64,000 bases of DNA from Macrocystis pyrifera (Eukaryota > Sar > Phaeophyceae > Laminariales > Laminariaceae): positions 2,955,001 to 3,019,000 of the forward strand of contig JASSKH010000038.1 in the NCBI GenBank assembly GCA_031763025.1, given 5' to 3'. Positions 13,805-26,329 of this stretch are shown here, one piece after another (the first letter of the stretch is position 1; every line of letters starts with the position of its first letter). The translations under genes were made by a program, and so were the position numbers. The notes under the pieces were generated by a model. The model worked only from the letters and a program-made list of their open reading frames with translations. It had not been told where the DNA came from and made no database searches.

Positions 13805-13805
13805 A

Positions 13806-14487
13806 TGTAATCATATGTGGACTCCACTCGCTCGGTTCTGCAAGTCTCACTAGCGAGGCGCTGTGGCCGGCCCAGCTGTCCACTAAAATACGATCCCAAA
13901 CTGAGCAGGTTCTTCTAGTCTCAAGAAACGATTGATGGATCCTGTCTATTTAAGCTTTATTTATCCTTCTCCTTCAATGCCCGCCTACCAATTCTTGCGC
14001 ACTGACTGCACTCGCCTGATCCTCGCTTACATCGGTCTCATTTGACCCCGCCGGCTTGCCTTCTCGTGGTTCGATCAGAGAAGGCTCCAAGCTAGTGAAC
14101 GTCTGACAAGTATGAGTAACCACAACAGCTCTGATTATCTGCTCATAAAATGGCCTCAACAGATTTACAACTTCTTGCTGCAATCAATCCTGTGCCCCGA
14201 CCTTCACATACTTCTCGTTACTTGCCTGGCGCCAAGTCTACTTGCCTGGCTCCAAGTCTGCGCAGTATCCAATGGCGATATTTCCACATCGTACAACATG
14301 CGGGCGCATCTTCCAACAACCCAAACGATCAAAAACGTCCCGATCCAAAGTCTACCGACGACGGACGACGACTAATATCCAACCCACTTCTCAACATTTT
14401 CCTCGAGATCAGTCACGTCCTTTCATTTCTTTGACACTTTCTAACTTTTCATTTTCAATTGAAACCAACTATCAACTTCTTACAACA
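13806..14487 (-). repeat. LTR of family D, copy 2 (likely 5' LTR)
   Basis: About 682 bp; on the minus strand it starts TGTTGTAAGAAG and ends ATGATTACA. It aligns in long blocks with 185-963. A TATA-like TTAAATAG lies near 13,950 on the minus strand, a plausible promoter. The primer site directly inside marks it as a 5' LTR. Confidence 0.65.
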
Positions 14488-17400
14488 GTATGGTGTATGT
14501 GGACATATGTATAACTACTATTATTTTTTCTTTACCTTTCTTTACCTTTTTATGTTCTTCGTTCTTGCCCGATGGCTACGTACGTACGAGTAGCTGGTAC
14601 GAGGAACGAACGCCTGCTGTGTTATTTGTCATCCCTTTTCCCCTTGCGACACCCCCGGGATTTCAAGCCAACCACCTTCAATCCCGAAGGGAAGCCTTGT
14701 TGTATATATAGACTACGAGTACCTGTCATATGGCGCTGCTTGCTTTCGTGCCCCTGCTCATGCAGCAGTATGTCTCTCACAACTCACACACCACCAGCAG
14801 TAATTTTGCTGTATTACAGGTATGTGTCGCACCTTGCGTTGCGCTGACTACGCGTATTGTACATAAAATGGACCTGGTGTCGATTTACGTTTACTATGTG
14901 TATGGTCATGCATGCGACCAGCGACCAGAGTGTACGTGATGTATGTCCACAGGCTTGTCAAGAGTTCCAGTTCAGGTGCTGGTGTAGTCTGAGTCTGCAG
15001 CAATACCGGTAGTGCTGTGTGCTCGTAGGCTCGACCGGCAGATGCAGCTCTCTTGAATGGCTTCAACCTCTACTAATAGCTGCGTAAATGTCCAGCAGTA
15101 AGATGATACCCGTCGTCAACTTGTGGTGTACGTGGGTGAACGGGTTGGGCGCTTAGCGTCCTGTTGCTCTCTCTACTCGCGGCTGTTGCTGTTGCTGTTT
15201 AAAGCTGTCTGTCCGTGTTATTATGATTTGGTTGTTGTGGTTTTTTCAGAGATCTACGCTGGCGGTGGTAGTATCGGCCTCAGCTAGCTCGAACGGATAA
15301 CGTTCCATATTTTATGGCGCGGTGGATATTAGTAGCTCGCATTCGCTCGGAATCAAACGTGCAAGCGAAAAAAACGAGAAAGCGTCGATGACGTTGGACT
15401 TGTCTCAAGAGCCTCGTTGGGCTTTCGTCTTCTTCTTGTCGCCTTCGTGAAGTGATGTCCCGTTTGACAGTCTGCTACTTTACACGCCTCACCAATCTCG
15501 ATAAAGTCCACGAGTTTTCACCACCGATCCTGCTGCAGCGCTTGTGCCATCACTAAACACTTGGGCACCGGGTACACCTCTCAGTTCGGTTGGTGACAAA
15601 GTAGGCGCATACAAACAGAGTCTTGGCGAGCAGCAGCGTCGCCTGGAATCGCGTCCGCAGCTCACAGCTGACACGAGAAGGTGATGCGCTCCCTTTAGCG
15701 TTCTTCGAGTATGAAGCAGGGTTATAATATGGCGTCTGGGGCCTGGTGTACGCTGGCCGTGGTGCGCGGGCCGCACCACGAGCCGGAGCGAGCTACAGGG
15801 CCCCCGGAGGGATCCCGGAAGGACCCCGGAGAGACCCCGAACGGGCGGACCCCGGAGGTCCGCCGGAGGCAAAATGTTAGACGTAGCCCGAAGAATTTGT
15901 GTAGATTTACTCAAGATGTGCGTCTGCGTACCCTCTGATCGCAACAGCAGCACGACCTGTCAACCTCGACTGTTTGCCGTTACAGAATGACGGCAGTAGT
16001 GTAGTGACTCACACTCGGCGATCAAACTAACTGCACCAAGTCACCATCGCAGGCAGCAGGCAGTAGATAGGGTATGGTAGTAGTAACCCTTTTGGCTTTA
16101 TTGGGACATGAGAATTTGAAACGGGACAAAAACATAAATGATGATGACAATAGCAGGCACATGCAGTTACCCGGCGCTACTGGGCTAGGGGATGATACAC
16201 TTGGTGTAGTGTAGTGTAGTGTAGTACCGGAAGTACACTGCAAGAGGTTGCACTCCGGAGTCTGTAAAGTTTCACGGGCGCGGTCTACTCCACAGGGGTT
16301 GTGCTGAGCAAAGGCGTGTCTGTTTTGTTTTGTACGATTCGTAAAAATCGATGCACCTGTTTGTTCATGAAACAGCCGTTTTACTTGAAGCATGAAGAAT
16401 CTAAAATACAGTCGTTTGGGAGGTTTTCGGGTCACTTCGAAGGTGGGCTCGTAGGGATTGCAAATCAAGTCAACGCGTTCCTCAAAACTACTTTTTATGG
16501 AACACCCCATAGTGCGCCAAGAAAGTACTGTTACCATATTTGTTTTTCGCGTCGTTGGCTTCCAGGAATCGCGCATTGCACGTTTCTTGTAATGCGAGCG
16601 CCAGCAAATGGGCGTGCGTGCGTCTGCTGGGGCTTGCTCGAGGATGCGCCGCACAGACTACCCACCCTCAAGAGAGCGATGTTGCCACTTCCACTCTCTG
16701 CCGGCCGCCGAATTTCGCGCAGGCCCCGCCGAAGTCAGCGCCGGCCTCCTGCCACACATTAGGTAAGAGATTGTGCTCGACGTTTGTACCGTGTTTTTTA
16801 ATTGTTTTATTTTACCAAGGATCAGGATCAGTTGAAGCTTCTCGCAGCCCGACCAGCGAACAGCCTGTTTTGTCAATTGATAATCCGCATTATAATCAGG
16901 ATGGGATCCGCAAGCTGGCGTGAAGCCTAGATGCTAATTGTGGCGAAAATATGTCCGCGTAGGTACAGACGTGGAAGATAATGTTTCAGCCGTTTTTAGA
17001 CAATCAAGAGGGACGTACGAGGTCACTCGAATTGGTGTTCGTAGAGTTGATATTGAAAACCACGGATTGTGGTTGTTTGTGTTTGTCGATCTCAACAGAT
17101 CTAGCCGGGTGTCGTCTGCACAAGAAGCATGGCACATCTCTGCTATATAGAAGGGTCTCGCAAAAAATCCCCCGCCGCTGTTGTTCTCGATCCACTCTTC
17201 ACTGCGTCCCTTCCTCCATGAAGCTACCTGATGCCCTGCGATAACTAGGTGGACATAAAATTGATACCGGGTGGCGTGCCTGCTACCAGCATTGCACGAT
17301 ATGTTGAGCTGGCACTCAGAGATCCTGTCGGAGACTAATCTGTTCTGGTCTGATGCAGCTGAGTAGCCTGGGGGGTTCGCTCGCTCCGCGTTGAGCATCT

Positions 17401-18439
17401 CTAGTATCTCACCAGTATAACGATGCTTGAGATATAAATACCCGCGTGTACATCTGCAAGTGTATCTAGTTGTACACCATTGCAAATAGCAATTATTCTG
17501 GAAGTGCACGTCTGGGTTTAAAGCACTCACGAGCGTCGTGAAATAATGCATCGAGCAATTTCGCTGATTTGGAGAATACGTAACCCATTATTTATCCATT
17601 TATCGACAAAAGTGGGGAGAATAGAGGACAAAGTGTGTACTTTTGCGCATACGACACGCTTTTATTGATAGTATTTCGTTTGCCACCCGAATCTGCTGCG
17701 CATATTGCAATCCAATATCAGTTGAATACTCTTACATACTACTCCTATCTCTCGGTGATGACTTGAAAGAAAGCAGACCCACTTGAAAAACGATTACGAT
17801 TATTCTCACCAAGCAGAACCATACCTTATTGTTCGTTTCGGAATACATGCATGCCCAAGAATTACCACTGCACTGCTCTCTCTCCCAGGCGACTCATCTG
17901 TCACCAGTGTCATTATGGTGCCGTCTTCGACATTCACGTAATTTGGCGTAAAATATAAATTAGAAAACTTAGGGATGTCGTGTGCTCCCTCCGTCTAGAT
18001 CCAGTATAACCAGAAGGGCCACGAGCCGGTGTAAGCCTATGGCCCCAAGTTTTTTCCACCACGAATGCCCGATCGCAACATCTACTCGAATTTCACAGAG
18101 TAGGTAGTAGGAGTATAACATTGACCGCCTCGAACAGTGGAAGAGGATGCCATAGCCAAATTTGTATTCGAGGTCCTAGAGCTGGCGCTGGCGGCCAAAA
18201 TGTGTGCCGACCAATCACGGGCCTCGAAAAACGGTCAGAATCAGTAAGCATTTCCGTAGGAAGAACCCCTTTTTTAACTGGACGAACCGGTTCCAGGTAC
18301 TCCAAAGCATGTCGTTAAACGCGTCGCGCAGATATTCCAGGAATTGACTCCGCAGCATCAATATTAAGTCATATTTAACGCCAACAGTTGATCCTATACT
18401 GAAACTAAGTAACCACGAGACAATGCCATATTTTTTGCA
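14488..18439. other. Unassigned region, CTG/CAG-rich and low-complexity
   Basis: No gene recognised. The longest open frame is on the minus strand at about 16,934-17,551 (205 codons); it has no recognisable motif or domain, so I do not call it. A C/G-rich imperfect repeat of GGACCCCGGAG type lies near 15,790-15,860. Short TACTGCTG and GTAGT runs recur throughout. Confidence 0.4.
16203..16225. repeat. Pentanucleotide microsatellite (GTGTA)n
   Basis: About four copies of GTGTA in a row. A shorter run of the same motif (GTGTAGTGTAG) lies near 59,905. Confidence 0.85.
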
Positions 18440-19275
18440 CTTTTAACGCACAATAGCCCTAATGTCCTCGCCGTTTTTTGAACATAAGACCTTCAAATTT
18501 GGCACACGTGTTCTATAAACCCCTGCCAATCCAGTGACGAATGTTTTTTTTCATCCCCCGTCCGCCAGAAAATTTGATGCCTTGGCCAATTATCATGCCG
18601 TCGGATACATGGATCGAAAAGCCGGTTTCCGATCGGAGACAAAATCAGATTTTCTTACGCTGTTGAAAAAGAGCGTTTTCGATGCCAACTTTTACGATCG
18701 AGCAATTGGATCCACGCATCCCGTCGAAAAACTCGTGGATCAGATTTCTCAATCGATATATATATATATATATTTCAAGTCCACCGCATCTCTCTCCACC
18801 CCTCTATGCACACGGTCACACCGCACAGCAGCAGCCTAAAGTTCTCTCCGATGCTAGGTTCACTGCTCAACTGCTGCTGCTGCTCTACTGCTGTTGCTGA
18901 TGCTGCTCACAGCGCAGCACCTCCTAGAACCCGCGAGGAGGACACGAAGCAGTTTTCGGGATGTTTTCGTCTGCGATACTCCAAAGAGCACAAAAACTGT
19001 AAATTCGATCCGACTGACGATATGGAAGGGATCCATAGACACCCGGTCAAATGTTAACAGTGGATCGGAAACTGACGTTTTTCGATCCTTCCAATCCGAC
19101 GGCATAAGAATTAGCCTCAAGACCCCAAAATCCCCGAAAATGCAAAGACGAAAATATCTGTCGGGAAAAAACTGTGCATTCGGTAACGGATTGGCAGGGG
19201 TTCATAAAACACGTGCCAAATTTCAGGGTCTACATATCTCCGAAAAACGGCGTGGACGTTATAGGTGAACTCGAT
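18440..19275. mobile_element. Diverged foldback (long inverted repeat) element
   Basis: The left arm (about 18,465-18,650) matches the reverse complement of the right arm (about 19,055-19,262). Paired blocks include ATTTGGCAC, AACCCCTGCCAATCC, ATGCCGTCGGAT, GGATCGAAAA and TTTCCGATC. The arms are about 190-200 bp and clearly diverged. The 400-bp centre holds a (TA)n run near 18,757 and CTG/CAG repeats, with no transposase. This is the architecture of a non-autonomous foldback or MULE-like DNA element. I found no target duplication. Confidence 0.65.
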
Positions 19276-22200
19276 TTGGTGCGATGGGCCTGAACCAGCC
19301 TGTATTTGAAAAATTCAAAGTATACAAAAATATACTAAAATTCACATAAACTGACTTCTCAGTCTTTCTTTTTTTTCTTTTTTCTTTTTTCAGCGCGCCG
19401 GAGAGCGAGAGGAAACCCCTGTCCACACTTATTTCTTATTTCTCAAGTTTTCTTGTACCGGTTCGAACCCGGTTCGTTTCTTCCACCTTGGTCGGGCCTG
19501 TATCTGACCGTGCCGTCATCAAAAAGTTGTCAGTCTTGAATACTGTATACTAGCTGGTAGATGTTATTAATAGTTGAGCCTTGTGTAAAGGAGGCTACTT
19601 GGTGCACATGCATCGCGATGCAGATATCATAAGGCTGAAGATCGACTGACACAACAGCAATGATTGCGCTGCGGCTTTATGAATCCACGATACGCGACAT
19701 CGACTATGCCGGCACGACAACTGCTGTTCTGCTTGGTCCGCGTGGTTACTTTTGATTTCAATACTTTGATTGATGATACGCTTCTACATGCCCCATATCC
19801 CATATGCGGAAAAACTAAGAAGAAAGAACACATGCCCCAGAAGTAAAGTAAAACTCCACAGACTTGCTCACGTTAAGTCATGGCTACGTCTAAAATACGT
19901 GTATGTAAAGTTGTGTGATCGCGAGATTTCGATCGACCAACCCGCACAAAAAGAGTTGGGCCGTTTTTGGATGCGAGCCTTTCGTTCTGAGCTGTTAGAA
20001 CAGACTATGTTGAACTTCAACGTAGTTATTCCCCCGGCTAACAAATAAATCCTGGTCATTTCTTCTCGAAACGAGTCTGACTACGCTCGGAGAGGTACCC
20101 AGAGCATATTCCCGCTTCTCATGGGTCGCAGTTGCAAGATTTTCAGACTAGCCTACCAATATTGTGATTCTTCTTTTCAACCCGTTTTCTACAACTTGCC
20201 AGAAAAGTGGTTAATACATTCGTTCATGTGCATGAGGGTACCGCTGTTTGACCACTGTTTTTTTTCTGGCAGAAAAATAGGAAGATGCGAAGAAAATGTT
20301 GTTATTGCGACCCTCGATTGAGGGGAAGTTCCCCTCGATTCTCGCACCTCTCCAAGAGCAGCCGGCTCATCCCGAGAGGAGCCGGCCCGAAAAGCTCACA
20401 CGCCGGGCCTAAAACATAGTTGAAAGCACTCCCACAAGCTAGTTGTTTTGGCATCTCAGAATGAAGGTCTCGCATACGAAACAGAGTACCTACACGTTTT
20501 CGGGCATTTTGGACGGGAAACTTCATCAATTCTCCTCATTCAGGGGTGCACGAAAAAAAAAAAAAGAACGGAACCATACTCGCCACCATGTCGGAATTGA
20601 GAACAAACTAGCGGGGGGGGTCTTCGTCAGAAATAAAAACGAAATATGTTGCTTTTCAGTTTTGTTGTAGTTGCTTTTAGCATAACCCCCCTCTCCTGTG
20701 TGAGACTAAACAAAAGTGGTGTGTGGATTTTTTTTTCGTGTACCTTTCCATCATACGAAAGTGTATTCCCAGTGTGTAATGACAGTTAATCGAAGGGTTG
20801 ATTGCTTACGGTGCACAGTACAAGTACATTACGATATAATTACAAATATCTCGTATTAGTACGATACATCAATGTTATCCCTTCAAGAAGGATCCCACTC
20901 TATTTTGTAGTTGTTTACCCCCGATCATGATGTGGGTGTAGCTCATAAGGGGTTAACGTTTCTTGACCAGGACCAAACTCATTACGTAGGGTGCGCGGTG
21001 GGTTTGGTTTCTCCGCCACACCCTGGCTAGCAAGAGGTGGTCAAAACGCCTTTGTGCAGAGACGCAGTATATGTGTGTGTGTTTTTTAGAGAAGCGGTGT
21101 AATTCTGGAGACTAGCGGACAGGTTGTGTTTAACAATGTGTTGTGGCTAGGCGAAGACAATCCTTTTAGTACTGCGTTGTCCATGCACGTAAATATTACT
21201 CAAATTCCAAATATTTAATCCCCACAAATGGAGAGCAGTCCTGAAGCCTGAAGGAGTTGAAGAGGGCGGCGGCGTTTTGAGTACGGGCTGCCGGACCCTG
21301 CGGGGAGAAAAAAAAAAAAGCTGAGCCGGCCAGTTCTGTCGCCGTACAACTGTAGTGCAGGCCTGCAAATGAAAGATGGCCTCATAAGAAGTATTGAAAT
21401 CACACGTGCTCGGTGGCGAGCGCTACACTAAATCCTATACATTAGCCTATGAACGTGCTCAAGGTTGTTCAAGAATGGGTGCCGCAATAAGGTTTTATAG
21501 CTTGCTCATGTTTTTCCTGTATGAATAATAGGTGTAGCTGACTCTTGTTGGCGGGCCTATACTGTAATCAAGCAATATAGTAGCTTACAAGGCTGCGCAT
21601 GTTTTATAGAGCAACACACTGCGAAACTATGGTGCTGTTGCTGTCTTCATGTATGCCTCACTACGGTGTTGGCAATCATCCAATTTAGTTGGGTTATCAA
21701 CATATTTGGAACCAACAGACTTGCGGAGCTGATTCGCTAAACAGATCAATGCGTAGGCCCATTCGCGTAGAGTTAACCCAACCCACAGAGTAACCCAACC
21801 CACGATTGATTTGAGGTTAAACGCGTCATTTTGGTCACTTTCTCAAATAGGCTTTGGGATTATCCTAGTTTTTCGTGGGTTGGGATTTATATAACAGACA
21901 TACTACAAGAAACCCAACCAAATTGGCTCCAATCAATTCATTCGCAAGCATCTTATTGTCATTATCTAAGCCCGTGGTGTAGACAGATTCCACTAATTGT
22001 GGAGGGTAAGAGCAAAGTACGCCCAGGAAAAGTGAATGATTATTGTACAAACAAATTGAAGAACCTCGCACTCAGCTGGCAAGCTGCTGTACTGCTGCAC
22101 CGTATTGTAGACACGGTGCTGAGTTTTGTGCAGTGCTTTTACGCACACCGGAACTCGTGTCCGTGTATGTAGTCCCCCTCAGGCTTTTGGGGATAGGGGT

Positions 22201-22790
22201 TGGCTCTTTTGCAGGTCTGTGCGCTTTTTTATTTCGAGCCGCGTCTTGCGAGAGCGTCTGTTTTATTTGCAATCTTCTAACGAGAAACGACCAGGGGACA
22301 GTAGTCGCCCCCCCCTCCATTCACTTTATCCTTTATCCTCAAGCAGAGAGGAAGGTAAACATACGGGCCGTGTTGGGGAGAAGGGTAGGGGCAGGGTTTG
22401 TCGTGAGCATCGTGATAAAATGGTACCATCGTGATAAATGTGACTATTAATAGATCTTCGTCTTACCGGGTGGCTGAAGAGAGGAAGCTATTCCCACAGA
22501 CGGCAGAACACAGGTTAGACAATTATGGGAAGCAGGATTCACGAGTCCAGCCCGTCATTCCATGTGTCGACCGGTAAGACAAGAGCCTTCCATCCGCCGG
22601 CACCTCCTTCGTTTGTTGTTTCAGATTGACAGTGGCATCCCCACCGAGAGTTGGTACGGTAACACCGCGGATGAGGAGCTGCTGCACCCTCTTCCTCTCC
22701 TAAACCAGCGAGAGCAAGATCGCCGGAGGTATGATACGTGTCGTGATATTCATTTACGGAAGCAGCCCGCAGCAACCCTTCGTCAATCTG

Positions 22791-22815
22791 CCCCCCCCCC
22801 CCCCCCCCCCCCCCC
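22791..22815. repeat. Poly(C) tract, about 25 bases
   Basis: Uninterrupted C homopolymer with no LINE sequence attached. It is a potential unoccupied target of the type used by the LINE copies at 24.0 and 26.3 kb. Confidence 0.9.
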
Positions 22816-23479
22816 TCCCGGCGGCTTGATACCGAGTATCGCGGATAGATGCCTCGCAAGGCTGTGGAGAGGTTTGCTTGACAAGTACACGTGTTTTTTT
22901 TTTGCGGGGGGCGATCGGCGCAAGCGAGACCGAAGGTGTCTGCACCATATTAGTCTACCTTACGGTTACGGTTATAAAGTTAAGTATTTTTCGGTATTTG
23001 CCGGTACGGTATCGTACGGTACGGTATCACGTGCTCTGTACTTTGGCGTCAGGCACTCCGATTTCCCAATTGCCGGCGATCCCAGCAAATGAGAATCATC
23101 CCGAGGATTGGTCGACAGCCTGGCGTGCAGCTACTCATGAACGCAAAACTTGGCTTCACGCGTTCCTGGCCCGCTGTTTTTTATTGCTATCCTAACACCA
23201 CAGGGGACATGAGGCCCTTCATCCGCAGCCCCTTTCGGGACGCACAAGCTGGTCGAAAAGGCGAGAAATAGCGAACGAAGCGGCGGCAGGGGATGGGGCT
23301 GACCGTAGCGCGGACCCCCCGGGAAAAGGAGCGCGCCTAAGGAATGGAACTCCCATGCGCGTGCGTGTGCTTAGCGTAAGAGCCAATTCGAGGATCTTGG
23401 TTGGCAGTCAAATTCCTTATCGGTTCCTCTTTGTTGGCAAGCACTGTTAATAAGTGGCGATGACAAAGTTGGCGTGGCA

Positions 23480-23497
23480 GGGGGGGGGGGGGGGGGG
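23480..23497. repeat. Poly(G) tract, about 18 bases
   Basis: Uninterrupted G homopolymer, not attached to any element I recognise. Confidence 0.9.
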
Positions 23498-24013
23498 TGC
23501 TGTGCCGCGACTAAGGGGGACAAGGCTGCGCATGCCAGCCACGCTGTCGCTGCTGTTGCTGGGCTGGCTGAAGAGAGTACAATCGCAATCTAAACACGAG
23601 CGTGTAGGACCTGCCTTGCACTGCTGTATACTGACGCTTGTTTTTTGTGGATGGTTACCGCGCGGGGCGTTGCATGATGTTTACTTCGTATACCGGCAGC
23701 GTTTTGACTGTCGTCTGGGTATGGCTTTTAGAGAGAGAAGAGAGAAGTTGACTGAGGGTTTGCTTGGTCGGTTGTCCGGCTGGTTGCTCTCTAGGTTGGT
23801 TTAACGAGGTCGACTTGATACACATTAGGCTGACCCTCGATGCGTTTCCCCCCCGTTGTTCTAGACTTGTCCCTGTACAGACTCCGTACGAACGACCGGG
23901 GTCGGTGGGGAACCACTATCCATGAGAGGGAGAGGTCGTTGGAGAATGTCTACGCACGGTTGTGAACGCGGTCGTGATCTGGGTCTCGTCTATACGCTGG
24001 GGGGGAGGGGGGG

Positions 24014-24160
24014 TCACACCAATCTGTTGCTTGCCTCAGTCGTTTGACATTGACCACGCATCCCTTTCGAGACGGGGCACCGCTCCTATTATTACTAGAG
24101 ACACCTCCAACATGTTGGCGCTTAGTACGTTTTTTTCATGTATCGCATAAAACTTTTTTT
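24014..24160 (-). mobile_element. 5'-truncated LINE copy (3' end only)
   Basis: The last 150 bp or so of the LINE at 26,330-28,035, also on the minus strand. Shared blocks include TTGCTTGCCT, CCACGCATCCCTTTCGAGAC and AGAGACACCTCCAAC. It is bordered by G7AG7 (23,999-24,013) at its 3' end and by a G10 tract (24,168-24,177) at its truncated end. Severe 5' truncation is usual for target-primed LINE insertion. The matching G tracts look like an extended target duplication. Confidence 0.85.
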
Positions 24161-24177
24161 TTTTTTCGGGGGGGGGG

Positions 24178-26290
24178 TTGTTAGTTGCAGCTGGGAAGCT
24201 GTTGTAAGTAGAGAGACCAAAGGCGGTACAATAACAATACCAGGTATCAAGTTGAAGAACATGTAATCATGACACGGAATCGTAGTAGTTACGCTTTGAA
24301 TTGTACTGTACAAATGGCTTTAACGTTCTGGAGGGAGGGAGGGAGGTGCGCGCATGATGGCATGACGGTCGGTGAGGACCTGCTGGCCGAAGAGAGGACG
24401 AAGCCAGGTTGTGCGGCCCACTGACAGCAAAGGGCACCGACCTTGACCACTGAAAGCCGTAGTGCCATAAGCCCTGTACCGTTAAAAGCCGCACCTGTGT
24501 GCTTTTGGTCCATGGTCTGTGCGAACTTTCGAACCGATTCTCGTCGGGTTACAGAGACGGAGCGAGTGGGTGGCAGGATCAATCAACTCTTTCGGTTGGG
24601 GCACGCAGCTCAACGTACAGGGCGCCCGGGAAACCCGGCGCTGGTGCGGGCCCCTTGTTTGTGTGTGTCGGCTGCCGACTTTTGTCGCGGTAGTGGTACC
24701 AATTGGTCAGGCATCGTTTGAGGAAGAAAATGGGCAGGTTCAGAGCGTTTGCGAATATTGACTGGGAAGCACCGTTTTTGGGCAACAGGCCTGTTCTAAA
24801 GGAATCACACGGAATCGCAACTCGTACGGCGAGTTATATTCTGGGTCGTCCGCCCAGATCCCCTAGTCTGCTACATCAGCAGACCGACCAGCTTTTTCTG
24901 CAGGTCATTCTGTCTCTGTAGGGGCTGTACGAGGTCCATCGGACAGTGCTTGGCAGTTGAAGCTGTCGATCTAAGATTTCTGGCAAAATAAAACACGCAC
25001 ACCACATAATAAACGGCGGTGTTCCATTTCCCGGCCAAACAAGATTGTTGACGTGGCTGAGCAATCCTTGTGCGGCCTCGAATACTGTTCGAGCAACTTT
25101 TTTAGTGCTTTTCTTACGTATCCATTCGTGTTTCTTCATTCCACATCGTCGATGCCCCCGATGTTGAGGTACATAGACATGGGTAAACAAGCCCGTTTGA
25201 CACATTTTACGGCCGGATCTCCCTCGGATCACTTGGCCTAAGTCGTTGACATGGTCTTCCGTGTTTTTTCTCCTTCACGCCTGGAACCTCGGGTTGTGTA
25301 GCGCCTCCAGGCTCGGCTTTGATCACGACGGCCTGGTGGGGTTACAAATACAGAAACGAAAGGAGGTCGGGCATGGCGTGGTTGATTGCGCCGTGAGGGA
25401 TTGGACCGGTGGTGAGAGTGATGGATAGCGAAGGACCCGCCTTGTTTTCGAGCTGCGGCAACCACATTTTCGGGAGGGGGGATTAAGCGTAACCTATAGG
25501 GGGACAAAAAGCACACCCAACGAGACCGTATGAGCGCCAACAAAATATCCCGTCACGGGAGAAAGACCTTCCGTTCGTTTGTCCGAAGCTGTTGGAAGCG
25601 GCACAATAGTCTAGTCGGCTAGAAACATAAACCGCATCGTTGGAGAAGGGGGGGTTGGATCTGGTTACATGTGGAGTGATAGGTTGACTCATTCTATGAC
25701 CGCTCAAAAAAACGCCACATTGCCGGGGTTAGACTTTCATTCTTTTTTGTCAGAAACTGTTGGAAACGGCATGGTCGGGTAAAATAGGTACTGTATCGTT
25801 GGAGATTCGGGGGTCTGATCTGGGTACATCTGGGGTGGTAGGTTAACTTATTCTGAGATTCGGGACGCCCGATGTGCCCGCTTTCAGGGCCCGAAAGAAC
25901 TGCAATTGTCCGTAAGGACCCGATCCAACTAAAACACAACAGTCCAGCTTACCAGGTAAGAAACCGCCTAAATATCAAACCACAGCGCCACGGCCAAAAA
26001 ACAAGACCTATCATAGAAACGGGCGTACAGCAAGCAGTAAATATCAAACACAGAAGCACCCATCGTACGCTCAAAGCAACGCGCAAATCGAACGCACCAT
26101 TCAACACTATACCGTCAGCAGGCCACACTACTCAGGCTACATATAACTCGGATCTAAAAACGAACACGGTCGTACGTAACTCTATGTAGGGCAAGCCAAC
26201 TTGCACAGGGGGTATGCACATGTACGTTGCACCCCAAACGCCACCCAGAGTCCACTGTTTATAATGTCGGCCAAACTTAGGGGGAGGGCT
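24178..26290. other. Unassigned region
   Basis: No gene recognised. Contains the tandem duplication listed at 25,566-25,860. Open frames of up to about 120 codons on both strands show no known domain. Confidence 0.4.
25566..25860. repeat. Diverged tandem duplication, about 170-bp period
   Basis: Blocks CTGTTGGAA, CGTTGGAGA, GATCTGG.TACAT and TAGGTT.ACT.ATTCT occur in the same order at 25,566-25,690 and 25,736-25,860. Two copies only; origin unknown. Confidence 0.7.

Positions 26291-26329
<39 letters not shown>
26291..26329. repeat. Poly(G) tract, 39 bases, at LINE 3' end
   Basis: Uninterrupted. In the LINE's orientation this is a poly(C) run that starts a few bases after the ORF stop codon, where a poly(A) or microsatellite tail would normally be. 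Confidence 0.95.

Larger units (their letters stand above)
8578..13805. other. Unassigned region between element A and LTR D copy 2
   Basis: If the D element is real, this is its remaining interior, but I see no recognisable gag or pol here. Several short open frames on both strands match no family I know. Visible structure: a diverged tandem duplication at 9,617-9,747, T-rich tracts near 11,200-11,235, the related strings GAGCGAGCGTAGCG at about 11,461 and 11,654, and a hairpin GGGCGGC-GTAG-GCCGCCC near 11,667. Confidence 0.4.
185..14487 (-). mobile_element. Possible decayed LTR element D hosting nested element A
   Basis: Two same-orientation D-family LTRs bracket this span. The right one has a primer-site match on its inner side; the left one has a purine-rich tract on its inner side. 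That is the layout expected of a minus-strand element with its 5' LTR at 14.5 kb and 3' LTR at 1 kb. Without the 7.5-kb element A, the interior is about 5.3 kb, a normal size. I could not recognise gag or pol remains of D between the LTRs, and no matching target duplication is evident. Two independent solo LTRs remain possible. Confidence 0.3.
19276..23998. other. Unassigned region with small inverted repeats and homopolymers
   Basis: No gene recognised; open frames here are short or run through G/C homopolymers. Small structures: a 10-bp-arm hairpin TGCCAGAAAA..TTTTCTGGCA (20,199-20,273), and an inverted pair AACCCAACCCACGA/TCGTGGGTTGGGA about 100 bp apart (about 21,800-21,893). GGTAC-rich DNA lies near 22,995-23,030. 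Two G/C tracts are listed separately. Confidence 0.4.

Noticed and set aside
16934-17551. 205-codon minus-strand open frame
   Set aside because: No motif or domain, no repeat of a known family, and open frames of this length are expected by chance in 64 kb.
19455-19480. tRNA T-arm (GGTTCGAACCC) as part of a tRNA gene
   Set aside because: No A box, anticodon arm or acceptor stem around it.
22754-22948. Gly- or Pro-rich frames across the poly(C) tract
   Set aside because: Homopolymer translation.
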